DNA of 64,000 nt. Origin: Microbacterium candidum (GTDB lineage Bacteria > Actinomycetota > Actinomycetes > Actinomycetales > Microbacteriaceae). The notes beneath the pieces were generated by a model. That model did not search any database. It had not been told where the DNA came from and saw only the letters and a list, made by a program, of their open reading frames with translations. A program made the position numbers and the translations under genes. Shown piece after piece: positions 53,056 through 64,000 of this stretch. The DNA lies in the NCBI RefSeq assembly GCF_030315975.1, contig NZ_JASXSZ010000003.1, positions 1 through 64,000 of the forward strand, read 5' to 3'. Within the stretch, counting starts at the first letter, position 1; every line of letters starts with the position of its first letter.

Positions 53056-53567
53056 GCGAACACGCCGACATCCCCGCGGACGGTGCGACGCCCGACCCCG
53101 ACGCGACGTCCGACGCGGTGTCGGGGACGCCCGATCAGAAGACGGGGAGGCAGCCGCGCCCCCGCCGCGCGCGTGGCGCCGCCGAATCGCTCGGATCGAT
53201 CGTGCTCGCCTTCGAGTCGATCATCGTGTTCCTCGCCGGCCTCGTCGTCTACGGCCTGAAGGCGACGCCGCCCGGCATCGAGCCGTGGTGGGGCATCGTC
53301 GGGGGCGCCGTCGTCGCGGTGCTCATGCTCGTCGTGTCCGGCCTGCTGCGGTATCGCTGGGCGATCGTCGTGGGCTGGCTCCTTCAGGTCGTCGTGGCGC
53401 TCGCCGCGTTCTGGGTGCCCGCCATCCTGGTCATCGCGGTGATTTTCGGCGGCATGTGGGCGTATGCGACCATCAAGGGGGCGTCGCTCGACCGCCGCAA
53501 CGCTCGGCTCGCACGCGAGGCCGAAGCATCCACCCCCGAAGAACCCGAATCCTCGAACGGAGTCTGA
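53052..53567 (+). CDS. DUF4233 membrane protein
   Basis: Protein of 171 residues with an N-terminal disordered Asp/Pro part (1-45), then about four hydrophobic helices (SIVLAFESIIVFLAGLVVYG, GAVVAVLMLVVSGLLRY, WLLQVVVALAAFWV, ILVIAVIFGGMWAYATI) and an acidic tail. It matches the DUF4233 family, conserved between folC and ndk in actinobacteria. Function unknown. GTG 53052 overlaps the folC stop; ndk begins 2 nt after its stop. Confidence 0.88.
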   Translation: MSEHADIPADGATPDPDATSDAVSGTPDQKTGRQPRPRRARGAAESLGSIVLAFESIIVFLAGLVVYGLKATPPGIEPWWGIVGGAVVAVLMLVVSGLLRYRWAIVVGWLLQVVVALAAFWVPAILVIAVIFGGMWAYATIKGASLDRRNARLAREAEASTPEEPESSNGV

Positions 53568-53568
53568 C

Positions 53569-53982
53569 ATGACCACGGAAGAGACCCTCGTCCTCGTCAA
53601 GCCCGACGGTGTCGCCCGCGGACTGACCGGCGCGATCCTCGCCCGCATCGAGGCGAAGGGATACGCGCTCGTCGACGTCCGCCTCGTCGAGCCCGACCGT
53701 GCGCGCCTCGAGCGCCACTACGCGGAGCACGAGGGCAAGCCGTTCTACGAGCCGCTCGTCGAGTTCATGATGTCCGGCCCGTCGGTCGCGATCCGCGTCG
53801 CAGGCAACCGCGTCATCGAGGGCTTCCGCTCGCTCGCGGGCACCACTGACCCGACCACCGCGGCACCCGGGACGATCCGCGGCGACTTCGGCCGCGACTG
53901 GGGCCTCAAGGTGCAGCAGAACCTCGTCCACGGCTCGGACAGCACCGAGTCGGCCGCGCGCGAGCTCGACATCTGGTTCTGA
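53569..53982 (+). CDS. ndk: Nucleoside diphosphate kinase
   Basis: Exchanges the gamma phosphate between nucleoside tri- and diphosphates. The 137-residue protein has TLVLVKPDGVARGL, the Arg/Thr region PTTAAPGTIRGDFG and the phospho-His in QNLVHGSDSTESA. Length is typical of hexameric or tetrameric bacterial enzymes. It is the last gene of the ileS-folC-DUF4233-ndk group, with a strong hairpin after it. Confidence 0.97.
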   Translation: MTTEETLVLVKPDGVARGLTGAILARIEAKGYALVDVRLVEPDRARLERHYAEHEGKPFYEPLVEFMMSGPSVAIRVAGNRVIEGFRSLAGTTDPTTAAPGTIRGDFGRDWGLKVQQNLVHGSDSTESAARELDIWF

Positions 53983-53999
53983 TCCGAGATCCTGCGAGA

Positions 54000-54035
54000 A
54001 ACGCCGGGGTGCACCGTCTGGTGCACCCCGGCGTT
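54000..54035. terminator. Bidirectional terminator hairpin
   Basis: Perfect 15-bp stem AACGCCGGGGTGCAC / GTGCACCCCGGCGTT with loop CGTCTG between converging ndk and the VKOR-like gene; CTTCGTCT follows. Confidence 0.85.
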
Positions 54036-54049
54036 CTTCGTCTCGTCGA

Positions 54050-54661
54050 CTAGCGCAAGAGCGAGCCGAGGATGTTGAGGTGCAGCTGCGCCGCGCCGAA
54101 GATGATGACGTAGCCCACGATGGCGATGAGCGGGATCCACGCCCCGATCGCGTCGCCGAACCGTTGCAGCGCGCGCCCTGCGAGTCCGGCGCGGAAGTTC
54201 CTGACCGTGACGCCGAGGAACATCGGGATCACGACGAGGTAGACGAGCGCGCACCACGGGCACAGCGTGCCGATCACGAAGATGCTCTGGAACGCCAGCC
54301 AGTAGATGAAGACGATGGCGAAGAGCATCCCGGCGTTGAAGATCCACCAGAACCACGCGGCGAACTTCGCGCGGGCGAGGAGGGCGAACCCGACGACGAC
54401 CGGGGCCGGGAACATCATGAGGCCGAGGATCGGGTTCGGGAACCCGAACGTGCTGCCCTGCGGGGAATCGATGTTCTTACCGCAGTTGAGGAGGCCGTTG
54501 ATGTTGCACGTCAGAGCCGCATCGGGCGTCTTCAGGAGCGCGATCTCGTCCATCGTCAGGTTGAAGGCGGCCAGGAGACCCAGGGCACCGCCGATGATCA
54601 GCAGGATGGCGAGGGCGTAGTGCGTCCGCGTCTCGGGGGCGGCGTCGGGTTCGGTGACCAT
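54050..54661 (-). CDS. Vitamin K epoxide reductase (VKOR) family protein
   Basis: Membrane oxidoreductase of 203 residues with about five helices. The redox CxxC is GTLCPWCALVYL and the N-terminal loop pair lies in TCNINGLLNCGKN. In bacteria VKOR reoxidises DsbA-like proteins to make disulphides outside the cell. The ATG at 54661 is 6 nt behind CATAAT, so leaderless translation is likely. No dsbA is adjacent. Divergent from rne. Confidence 0.92.
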   Translation of the reverse strand: MVTEPDAAPETRTHYALAILLIIGGALGLLAAFNLTMDEIALLKTPDAALTCNINGLLNCGKNIDSPQGSTFGFPNPILGLMMFPAPVVVGFALLARAKFAAWFWWIFNAGMLFAIVFIYWLAFQSIFVIGTLCPWCALVYLVVIPMFLGVTVRNFRAGLAGRALQRFGDAIGAWIPLIAIVGYVIIFGAAQLHLNILGSLLR

Positions 54662-54748
54662 GCTCGGATTATGGCATCCGCGGCTGTCCACGGAGCGCGT
54701 TCGCGACACCCTCGACGTCTCGCTTCGCGCATCCGGCCCACTTGGTGC

Positions 54749-54938
54749 GATAATGGAGGTCGATGCGCGGCGGCCGCGCCGCACAGCGCATCACAGAAGA
54801 CTTCAGGGCGATGAAAGCCCTCGCAGCTCGAGCCACGGGCCGGCTGCAGACCGAGTGAGTTCGCGGCACCGCAGGTGCGGGCGCCGCACGAGAATTTCGC
54901 CGGGCGACGCGCGGTGTCGCCCCGCTGGGAGTACGCCG
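54749..54938 (+). promoter_or_regulatory. rne promoter and long leader
   Basis: TGC-GATAAT (54746-54754) is an extended -10 box. Transcription from about 54761 leaves a leader near 178 nt before GTG 54939. It contains GC-rich inverted segments, for example GCGGCACCGC/GCGGGCGCCGC near 54855-54885. Long leaders on rne are used for autoregulation in other bacteria; that is inference here. Confidence 0.6.
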
Positions 54939-57398
54939 GTGACGACCGATGAGAACAACGACAACCTCGACTTCGATGCAGAACAGGATGCGGCGTCCCT
55001 GACGCCGCGCCCGAGCGAGGCTGACGCGCCCGCCGAAGAGGCGGAGACCACAGAGACCGCGGTCCCGGAGGCCGCGGTGCCTGAAGCGGTCGAGATCGCT
55101 GAGGCTGATGCTCTGGAGACCGTCGAGGTGCCCGAACGTGCGGCAGCCGACGACGTCGAGCCTTCCGAGGTCCCCGAGCCTGTCGAGGGGTCGTCTCCGG
55201 AGCAGGCCTTGTCTGCCGACGACTCCGAGTCGCCCGCCGAAGCCCCGGAAGCAACCGCGGGGCACCAGACGCCCGCCGAGCCCGAGGCGCCCGCAGAGTC
55301 CCAGGCGCCGGCGGAGCCCGAAGTCGAGGTCGAGTCCGAGCCCGCCGAAGTCACGGCCGTCTCGCTCGGTCTCCTTCCCGAGGTGTTCGTCTCGGCGGTT
55401 TCCACTCAGCTGCACTTCTACGCCCCCGCGGTCACGTACCTTCCCGCGCGGCCCGAGCCGGAGCCGGAGGAGTCCGCATCCAGCAGCTCCCGCCGGCGTC
55501 GCCGCCGCGGCGGCCGTGAGGATGGCGCCGACGAGCAGCCCGTCGTACAGCAGCAGCCGCGCCAGCGCGCGGTCGAACTCATCACGGAGCCGCAGCGCAT
55601 CAAGGGCTCGACGCGTCTCGAGGCCAAGAAGCAGCGCCGTCGCGACGGCCGCGAGGCCGGGCGCCGTCGTCCTGTCGTGACCGAGGCGGAGTTCCTCGCC
55701 CGCCGCGAGGCGGTCGACCGCGTCATGATCGTCCGGTCCAAGAACGGCCGCGTGCAGATCGCGGTCCTCGAGGACAAGGTCCTCGTCGAGCACTACGTGG
55801 CGCGCAACCAGGACGCATCCCTCATCGGCAACGTGTACCTCGGTCGCGTGCAGAACGTCCTCCCCAGCATGGAGGCCGCGTTCGTCGACATCGGCCGCGG
55901 CCGCAACGCCGTGCTGTACTCGGGCGAGGTGGACTGGGACGGCGTCGAGACCGGCAACCAGCCGCGCCGTATCGAGCTCGCGCTGAAGTCGGGCGACAAG
56001 GTGCTCGTGCAGGTCACGAAGGACCCGGTCGGCCACAAGGGCGCGCGCCTGACCAGCCAGATCTCCCTCCCGGGGCGCTACCTCGTGTACGTGCCGGGCG
56101 GTGCCATGAACGGCATCTCGCGCAAGCTCCCCGACACTGAGCGGGCGCGTCTGAAGAAGATCCTCAAGGAGGTGCTGCCCGAGTCGTCGGGCGTCATCGT
56201 CCGCACCGCCGCCGAGGGCGCCACCGAGGACCAGCTGACCCGCGACGTGCAGCGCCTCACCAACCAGTGGGAGCACATCAGCAAGCAGGTCGAGACGATC
56301 CAGGCCCCCGCACTCCTGCACTCCGAGCCCGACCTCCTCGTCAAGATCGTCCGTGACGTCTTCAACGAGGACTTCTCGAAGATGCTCATCCAGGGCGAGG
56401 ACGCGCAGCGCACCATCGAGAACTACCTCGCCAGCGTCGCTCCCGACCTCCTCGAGCGCGTCGAGCGCTACGAGGGCGATGCCGACCCGTTCGACCAGTT
56501 CCGTGTCACGGAGCAGATCGAGAAGGCGCTCGACCGCAAGGTGTGGCTCCCGTCGGGCGGCTCGCTCGTCATCGACCGCACGGAGGCCATGACGGTCGTC
56601 GACGTCAACACGGGCAAGTTCGTCGGCTCCGGCGGAAACCTCGAGGAGACGGTCACCAAGAACAACCTCGAGGCCGCGGAAGAGATCGTCCGCCAGCTGC
56701 GCCTGCGCGACATCGGCGGCATCATCGTCGTCGACTTCATCGACATGGTGCTCGAGTCCAACCGCGACCTCGTGCTCCGCCGTCTCGTCGAGTGCTTGAG
56801 CCGGGACCGCACGAAGCACCAGGTGGCCGAGGTCACCTCGCTCGGCCTCGTTCAGATGACGCGCAAGAAGCTCGGCCTCGGGCTCCTGGAGACCTTCAGC
56901 GAGCCGTGCGAGGTCTGCGCGGGCCGCGGCGTCATCGTCCACCACGACCCGGTCGTCAAGCACCGCGCGCAGTCGACCGGCAGCGGAAACGGCAACGGCG
57001 GCGGCAACAGCAGCCGTCGTCCGGCGCGCACTCCCGCCGCCGCCGCGGCGGCCCCGGCCCCGACGACGGGCACGCACGTGATCACCGAGGGCGTGAAGTC
57101 GGCGCTCGCGCAGATCGCGGCCTCGACGATCCACCACGACGAGGTGCACGCCGAAGCGGGGCACGCGGAGGTCCCGGCCGCAGACGCCGTCGAGCCGGCC
57201 CCGGAGCGTCCCAAGAAGCGCCGGAAGAAGTCGGATTCGTCGCGCAAGGCGCCGATGACCGAGAAGGAGCTCCTCCTCGACTCGGTGCTGAACGCCCTTC
57301 CCGAGCCGAAGGCTCCCGGGCAGGGCCGCAGCCGTCGCCGGGTGACCACGGCGAGCCTTCCGGGCACGCCCGTCGTGCACGCCCCCGACGCGGAGTGA
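54939..57398 (+). CDS. rne: Ribonuclease E/G
   Basis: Endoribonuclease of 819 residues central to mRNA decay and rRNA/tRNA processing. A long disordered Glu/Ala/Pro region fills residues 1-220. The S1 domain follows (NVYLGRVQNVLPSMEAAFVD), then catalytic Asp residues in VVDVNTGKF and IIVVDFIDM, and the zinc-link CEVCAGRGV. The C-terminal tail has Lys/Arg clusters (RPKKRRKKSDSSRK). GTG 54939 behind GGGAG (7 nt) is the start; longer forms lack a site. It is typical of the actinobacterial RNase E arrangement with N-terminal extension. Confidence 0.93.
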   Translation: MTTDENNDNLDFDAEQDAASLTPRPSEADAPAEEAETTETAVPEAAVPEAVEIAEADALETVEVPERAAADDVEPSEVPEPVEGSSPEQALSADDSESPAEAPEATAGHQTPAEPEAPAESQAPAEPEVEVESEPAEVTAVSLGLLPEVFVSAVSTQLHFYAPAVTYLPARPEPEPEESASSSSRRRRRRGGREDGADEQPVVQQQPRQRAVELITEPQRIKGSTRLEAKKQRRRDGREAGRRRPVVTEAEFLARREAVDRVMIVRSKNGRVQIAVLEDKVLVEHYVARNQDASLIGNVYLGRVQNVLPSMEAAFVDIGRGRNAVLYSGEVDWDGVETGNQPRRIELALKSGDKVLVQVTKDPVGHKGARLTSQISLPGRYLVYVPGGAMNGISRKLPDTERARLKKILKEVLPESSGVIVRTAAEGATEDQLTRDVQRLTNQWEHISKQVETIQAPALLHSEPDLLVKIVRDVFNEDFSKMLIQGEDAQRTIENYLASVAPDLLERVERYEGDADPFDQFRVTEQIEKALDRKVWLPSGGSLVIDRTEAMTVVDVNTGKFVGSGGNLEETVTKNNLEAAEEIVRQLRLRDIGGIIVVDFIDMVLESNRDLVLRRLVECLSRDRTKHQVAEVTSLGLVQMTRKKLGLGLLETFSEPCEVCAGRGVIVHHDPVVKHRAQSTGSGNGNGGGNSSRRPARTPAAAAAAPAPTTGTHVITEGVKSALAQIAASTIHHDEVHAEAGHAEVPAADAVEPAPERPKKRRKKSDSSRKAPMTEKELLLDSVLNALPEPKAPGQGRSRRRVTTASLPGTPVVHAPDAE

Positions 57399-57454
57399 CG
57401 ACGACCCCCTGACATTCCTCCAGACCCGGCGCTATCGTGTCGGCAGGAGGGATC

Positions 57455-58546
57455 ATGGGGAAGATCCTCTTCGTGACATGGGACGGCGGCGGCAACCGCG
57501 TTCCCACGTCGGCGATCGCGCGTGAACTGGGACGGCGCGGACATGATGTGCGGGTGCTCGGCCACGACTCTCAGGCCGGGGACTATCAGGGCATCCGCGT
57601 CACGTTCGTCCCATATCCGAGCCTGCCCGGATTCCGCCTCGACGCGTCCGGAACGGGGCTGTACCGCCTGTTCACCAACCGCCGGATGGCGGAGGACACG
57701 ATCGCGCTCCTGACGATCCAGCCGGCGGACGCCGTCGTGGTGGACTGCATGCTGATCTCGGTGCAGGACGCGCTCGACAAGCGCGGAATCCCGTTCGCGA
57801 TCCTCGAGCACTCGCTGCACGACGTCATGGTGAAGGCCTTCCGTACGCTCGGCCTCGTGCTGTGGCCGAGGTACGGCGTCGGTCGGCTGCGGGCCGACGC
57901 GCGGCCGATCGTTGCGGCATCTATCCCCTCGCTCCTCCCGTTCACGGCCGCCGCCGTGCCGAACGACCCGCGTCCCGGGGAAGTCGTCTTCACGGGTGCG
58001 ATGATCCCCGCTGTCGCCGCCGCGCCACCTTCGCCGACGGTCGTCGTCAGTCTCAGCACGTACCGTTTCCCGGCGCTCGTCGCGACGTGGCAGCAGGTGC
58101 TGGATGCGGTGGACGGACTCCCCGCGCGCGTCGTGGCGACGCTCGGACCGGCGATTGCTCCGGGGGAGCTGCGGGTGCCTGCATCCGTCGAGCTCCACGA
58201 CTGGATGCCGCACGAGGAGCTGCTGCGCGACGCGAGTCTCGTCGTCGGCCATGGCGGCCACGGAACGACGCTGGCGGCCCTCGCGCACGGGGTGCCGCTC
58301 CTGATCCTGCCGCTCGACGGCATGAGCGATCAGCCCAAGGTCGGGGCGGAGATCCAGCGTGCGGGTCTCGGCCGGCGTCTGCCGCGACGGTCCTCCGCGT
58401 CCGAGATCCGCGGCGCGATCGACCGGCTCCTCGTCGACGAGGGCGTTCACGATGCGGCGCAGCGGCTCGGGGCATCCATCCGCACCATGAACGGTCCCGC
58501 GCGGGGCGCGCATGCCGTCGAGGCGGTCGCCCGCCCCGTCGGGTGA
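57455..58546 (+). CDS. Glycosyltransferase, MGT/UGT-like (GT1)
   Basis: GT-B fold protein of 363 residues. The N-terminal half begins KILFVTWDGGGNRVPTSAIA; the C-terminal donor-binding part has SVELHDWMPHEELLRDASLVVGHGG and GHGTTLAALAHGVPLLILPL, as in macrolide glycosyltransferases. It would move a sugar from an NDP donor onto a small lipophilic acceptor. No biosynthetic cluster is nearby. AGGAGGGATC before the ATG supports the start. Confidence 0.87.
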   Translation: MGKILFVTWDGGGNRVPTSAIARELGRRGHDVRVLGHDSQAGDYQGIRVTFVPYPSLPGFRLDASGTGLYRLFTNRRMAEDTIALLTIQPADAVVVDCMLISVQDALDKRGIPFAILEHSLHDVMVKAFRTLGLVLWPRYGVGRLRADARPIVAASIPSLLPFTAAAVPNDPRPGEVVFTGAMIPAVAAAPPSPTVVVSLSTYRFPALVATWQQVLDAVDGLPARVVATLGPAIAPGELRVPASVELHDWMPHEELLRDASLVVGHGGHGTTLAALAHGVPLLILPLDGMSDQPKVGAEIQRAGLGRRLPRRSSASEIRGAIDRLLVDEGVHDAAQRLGASIRTMNGPARGAHAVEAVARPVG

Positions 58547-58549
58547 GGG

Positions 58550-59149
58550 CTACGCGGTGTCGTTCTCGGCCGCCTGGGCGCGCAGGTAGCGCTCCACGCG
58601 GCGGTCCGGAACGAGCCAGATGACCGCGACGGCGACGTAGGGCAGGAGCCCGAGCCAGGGGACGACGTAGGAGAGCACGATCCCGAGCATGTAGAGCACG
58701 GGGGAGAGCCATCCCTTCCAGTCCCGCGCGAACACGTCCCGGATGCGGTCGCCGCCCGGCTGCCGGGTGATGGCGCGCTGAAGGATGAAGTAGGCGATCG
58801 CGGCGCCGAGGAGGTTGACGCCGTACACGACGGTGGGAATCTGTGCGACGTGCGTCTCGGTGAGCCAGGCGGTCGTGAACGGATACAGCGAGAGCCAGAA
58901 CAGCAGATGGAGGTTCGCCCACAGCACGCCGCCGCTGATCTGCGGGTGCAGCTGGAACAGGTGGTGGTGGTTGTTCCAGTAGATGCCGATGTAGACGAAG
59001 CTCAGGAGATAAGTGAGGAGCCCCAGCCCGGAGGTGTGGATGAGGTCGCCCCATCCGGTCCCTTTCGGAACGGCGAGTCCGAGCACCATGACCGTGATGA
59101 TGATGGCGAGCACGCCGTCGCTGAACGCCTCCAGCCGGGACGAGGTCAT
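58550..59149 (-). CDS. TMEM175-like (DUF1211) membrane protein
   Basis: Membrane protein of 199 residues with six helices. The opening RLEAFSDGVLAIIITVMVL holds the FSDGV motif of TMEM175/DUF1211 potassium channels, and the tetramer-forming segments follow (LSFVYIGIYWNNHHHLF). Bacterial members conduct K+ as tetramers. ATG 59149 overlaps the stop of the DUF4031 gene by 4 nt. It converges with the glycosyltransferase gene, whose stop is 4 nt away. Confidence 0.88.
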   Translation of the reverse strand: MTSSRLEAFSDGVLAIIITVMVLGLAVPKGTGWGDLIHTSGLGLLTYLLSFVYIGIYWNNHHHLFQLHPQISGGVLWANLHLLFWLSLYPFTTAWLTETHVAQIPTVVYGVNLLGAAIAYFILQRAITRQPGGDRIRDVFARDWKGWLSPVLYMLGIVLSYVVPWLGLLPYVAVAVIWLVPDRRVERYLRAQAAENDTA

Positions 59150-59427
59150 CGGAGATCCCTTTCGCGTCGTTCGCGGGCGGTGACGCGCAGACCGGATGCG
59201 ATGAGCCTGCGGACGAGTTCGTGGCCGTCGACGTGCTCCGCCCCCGCCGCGATGAGGCGCGCGTGCGCCTCCTCGGGTACGTCGTAGTGGTCGAGGTCGA
59301 ATCCCCGACGGGGGATGCCGTTGGCCTGCGCGAACACGTGCAGCTCGTCGGTGCTCCTGTCGCTGACCAGATGCGCCCACAGCCGTCCGTGCGCAGGCCA
59401 GCGCGGGTCGTCGATCAGGATCGCCAC
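59146..59427 (-). CDS. DUF4031 small protein
   Basis: Predicted protein of 93 residues resembling DUF4031: VAILIDDPRWPAHGRLWAHL, then FAQANGIPRRGFDLDHYDVP. Charged, soluble, function unknown. GTG 59427 sits 7 nt behind TAGTAT (59440-59435), a good leaderless start; an in-frame TTG at 59433 overlaps that spacing. It is translationally coupled to the TMEM175-like gene. Confidence 0.8.
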   Translation of the reverse strand: MAILIDDPRWPAHGRLWAHLVSDRSTDELHVFAQANGIPRRGFDLDHYDVPEEAHARLIAAGAEHVDGHELVRRLIASGLRVTARERRERDLR

Positions 59428-59501
59428 GCGCAAGATACTAGGACGGTGCCGCCCGTGCGAGGGCCGATCGGCGTGCCCGACGCGCCGCGAGCCCGGCGCT
59501 T

Positions 59502-59677
59502 TTGCCTGGGAGGCGGGCATCCGGTAAAGTATTCCTTTGGTGCGTTGCGTCCCCGGGACCGTGGCCGACGCCCGTCCCCGAGTGAGTCGCCCCGCGGCCA
59601 GCACGTGGTCCGCACCAAGACTTCCCGTCTTCCCAGACAATCCGGAGCCGCGGGCTCCCAGACGAAACAGGTGTGAA
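59502..59677 (+). promoter_or_regulatory. rplU promoter and leader
   Basis: TTGCCT (59502-59507), 17-nt spacer, TAAAGT (59525-59530) form the best sigma-70-type promoter in the window. It leaves a leader of about 140 nt before GTG 59678, in which GC-rich inverted segments occur. Ribosomal-protein leaders often carry autoregulatory structures; none is proven here. Confidence 0.65.
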
Positions 59678-59986
59678 GTGGTTTACGCAGTTGTGCGCGC
59701 CGGCGGCCGCCAGGAGAAGGTGTCGGTCGGCACGATCGTCGTGCTCGACCGCCAGCAGGCCAAGATCGGCGAGACGATCGAGCTTCCGGCCGTCCTCCTC
59801 GTCGACGGCGAGGCCGTCACGACCGACGCCGACGCGCTCGCGAAGGTGTCCGTCACCGCGGAGGTGCTCGGTGAGGAGCGCGGCCCGAAGATCGTGATCC
59901 AGAAGTTCAAGAACAAGACCGGCTACAAGAAGCGCCAGGGCCACCGCCAGGACCTCACGCGCGTCAAGGTCACCGGCATCAAGTAA
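59678..59986 (+). CDS. rplU: 50S ribosomal protein L21
   Basis: Large-subunit protein of 102 residues with [16 protein letters not shown] and the C-terminal RNA-binding [16 protein letters not shown]. Start GTG 59678 (MVYAVV) follows AGGTGTGAA. It is cotranscribed with rpmA 19 nt later, the conserved L21-L27-Obg order. Confidence 0.97.
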   Translation: MVYAVVRAGGRQEKVSVGTIVVLDRQQAKIGETIELPAVLLVDGEAVTTDADALAKVSVTAEVLGEERGPKIVIQKFKNKTGYKKRQGHRQDLTRVKVTGIK

Positions 59987-60005
59987 GCCAGGGAGAGACG
60001 CAGAG

Positions 60006-60263
60006 ATGGCACACAAAAAGGGCGCAAGCTCCACCCGTAACGGTCGCGACTCCAACGCCCAGCGACTGGGCGTGAAGCGCTTCGGCGGCCAGACCGTCAA
60101 CGCCGGCGAGATCCTCGTCCGTCAGCGCGGCACGCACTTCCACCCGGGCGCGAACGTCGGCCGCGGTGGCGACGACACGCTGTTCGCGCTGGCTGCCGGC
60201 TCGGTCGAGTTCGGCAACAAGGGCGGCCGCAAGGTCGTCAACATCGTCGCGGCCGCAGAGTAG
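60006..60263 (+). CDS. rpmA: 50S ribosomal protein L27
   Basis: Large-subunit protein of 85 residues near the peptidyl-transferase centre. The N terminus [16 protein letters not shown] lies directly after the initiator Met, without the cleaved extension seen in Firmicutes. GSTHFHPG-like motif appears as [33 protein letters not shown] precedes the ATG. Confidence 0.97.
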   Translation: MAHKKGASSTRNGRDSNAQRLGVKRFGGQTVNAGEILVRQRGTHFHPGANVGRGGDDTLFALAAGSVEFGNKGGRKVVNIVAAAE

Positions 60264-62751
<2,488 letters not shown>

Positions 62752-62755
<4 letters not shown>

Positions 62756-64000
62756 TCCCGACCGCAACGACGGCGACTTCTGCGCGCGAGCGGATGCTGC
62801 TCGCGAAGGATGCCGCGCGCCAGATCGGACTCCTCTCCGACGAGCGCAAGCGCGACGCGCTACTGGGCATCGCGGGCGCCCTCGAAACCGCGGCCGCGGC
62901 CATCGTCTCGGCCAACGACGAAGATCTCCGGCGGGGCCGGGCCAACGGCCTGTCCGACGGCCTCCTCGACCGACTGCGCCTCGACGACGTGCGTGTGGCC
63001 GCCCTGGCCGCCGCCGTGCGCGACGTCGCCGCCCTGCCCGACCCCGTCGGCCGTGTGCTCGACGAGCGAGTCCTCCCGAGTGGCGTACGGCTGCAGAAGG
63101 TCTCGGTGCCGTTCGGCGTCGTCGGCTCGATCTACGAGGCGCGCCCGAACGTCACGGTCGACATCGCGGCGCTCGCACTGCGCTCGGGCAACGCCGTCGT
63201 GCTGCGCGGCGGAACGGCGGCCGAGAGGTCGAACGCCGCCCTCGTCGCAGTGATGCGAGACGGCCTGGCGGCGCAGGGCATCGACCCGGAAGCCATTCAG
63301 ACGGTCGACGACTTCGGCCGCGAGGGCGCGCACGAGCTCATGAACGCCCGAGGGATCGTGGACGTCCTCGTGCCGCGCGGGAGCGCGCAGCTCATCGAGA
63401 CGGTCGTGACCGAGTCGTCGGTCCCGGTCATCGAGACCGGTGCCGGCGTCGTCCACATCGTCCTCGACGAGTCGGCGCCGCTGGAATGGGCGCGCGACAT
63501 CGTCGTGAACGCCAAGGTCCAGCGGCCGAGTGTGTGCAACGCGGTCGAGACGGTCCTCGTCGTGGGCGAGGCATCCCGGTTGGTCGGACCGGTCGTCGAG
63601 GCGCTGCAGGATGCGGGTGTCACGGTGCACGGCGATGCCGCCGTCGCCGCTCTCGCCCCCGGTATCGTCCCCGCGACGGAGGCCGACTGGGAGACCGAGT
63701 ACATGAGCCTCGATCTCGCGATGCACGCCGTCGCCGACCTCGACGAGGCGCTCGAGCACATCCGCCGCTATTCGACGCACCACACCGAATCGATCATCAC
63801 CGCGGACGACGCGAACGCCGAACGGTTCCTCGCCGAGGTGGACTCGGCCGTGGTCATGGCGAACGCCTCGACGCGCTTCACGGATGGCGGGGAGTTCGGG
63901 TTCGGCGCCGAGGTCGGCATCTCTACGCAGAAGCTGCATGCCAGAGGCCCGATGGGCCTCGCCGAATTGACGAGCACGAAGTGGCTCGCGCGCGGCTCCG
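62752..64000 (+). CDS. proA: Gamma-glutamyl phosphate reductase (partial at window end)
   Basis: Second proline enzyme, reducing glutamyl phosphate with NADPH. The 416 codons present show PFGVVGSIYEARPNVTVDI, the catalytic Cys in QRPSVCNAVETVL, and the C-terminal ASTRFTDGGEFGFGAEVGIS. The frame is still open at base 64000; the family length is near 418-430 residues, so only a few residues are missing. It overlaps proB by 4 nt. Confidence 0.95.

Noticed and set aside
54669..57380. Long open frame of 903 codons antisense to rne
   Set aside because: High GC with G/C third positions keeps antisense frames open. The product is Val/Leu/Asp/Arg-biased with no domain, and the sense frame is a clear RNase E/G.

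Overview
The window is a high-GC (about 70%) chromosomal segment of an actinobacterium, most likely a Microbacteriaceae member close to Microbacterium. Signs are the strong G/C third-position bias, a clpP1-clpP2-clpX locus behind trigger factor, a short-stem-I T-box leader before ileS, a type-2 (archaeal-like) valine-tRNA ligase, frequent leaderless starts and the recurrent word GGATGC/GCATCC. Most of it is core chromosome; there is no rRNA, CRISPR array, prophage or intact insertion sequence.

Layout. 1-8.7 kb: tRNA-His, oligoribonuclease, tRNA-Arg, a yczE membrane gene divergent from its MocR-type regulator, an SSB paralogue, a lipoprotein, the ABC-F factor EttA and two hot-dog thioesterases. 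8.7-20.7 kb (minus strand): a KstD-like flavoprotein, then an ABC exporter / histidine kinase / response regulator / MscS channel / truncated globin block, aminopeptidase N, and a SulP transporter with an ArsR-type regulator. 20.7-28.5 kb: RpiB, a Nei/Fpg glycosylase, a PaiB / amidohydrolase / GAP-family trio, Dps, gamma carbonic anhydrase, a secreted ParB-like protein and an alpha/beta hydrolase. 28.6-34.6 kb: tRNA-Gly (with a 21-bp copy of its 3' end nearby), tRNA-Pro, trigger factor, ClpP1, ClpP2, ClpX and a BenE-type transporter. 34.6-42 kb: M3 peptidase divergent from an HTH regulator / small protein / MFS operon across a 14-bp iteron array, then valS.

42-48 kb is the most accessory-like part: a lone AbiEi-like/DUF559 nuclease gene between inverted palindromic repeats, a 54-residue ribbon-helix-helix protein translationally coupled to a VOC protein and followed by an MFS permease, then a pentapeptide-repeat gene and an MHS-type permease. 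48-64 kb returns to core functions: T-box-controlled ileS with folC, a DUF4233 gene and ndk; a VKOR-like protein; rne with a long leader; a glycosyltransferase; a TMEM175-like gene; rplU-rpmA; and obgE-proB-proA, with proA cut by the window end.

The non-coding DNA is the most informative part for novelty. It holds three families of palindromic interspersed repeats (one copy inside the ileS T-box leader), a 22-bp minisatellite beside the valS promoter, a 14-bp iteron array spanning two divergent promoters, probable operators for MocR, ArsR and ribbon-helix-helix regulators, and at least eleven starts placed 6-8 nt behind a -10 box, as expected for leaderless mRNAs.
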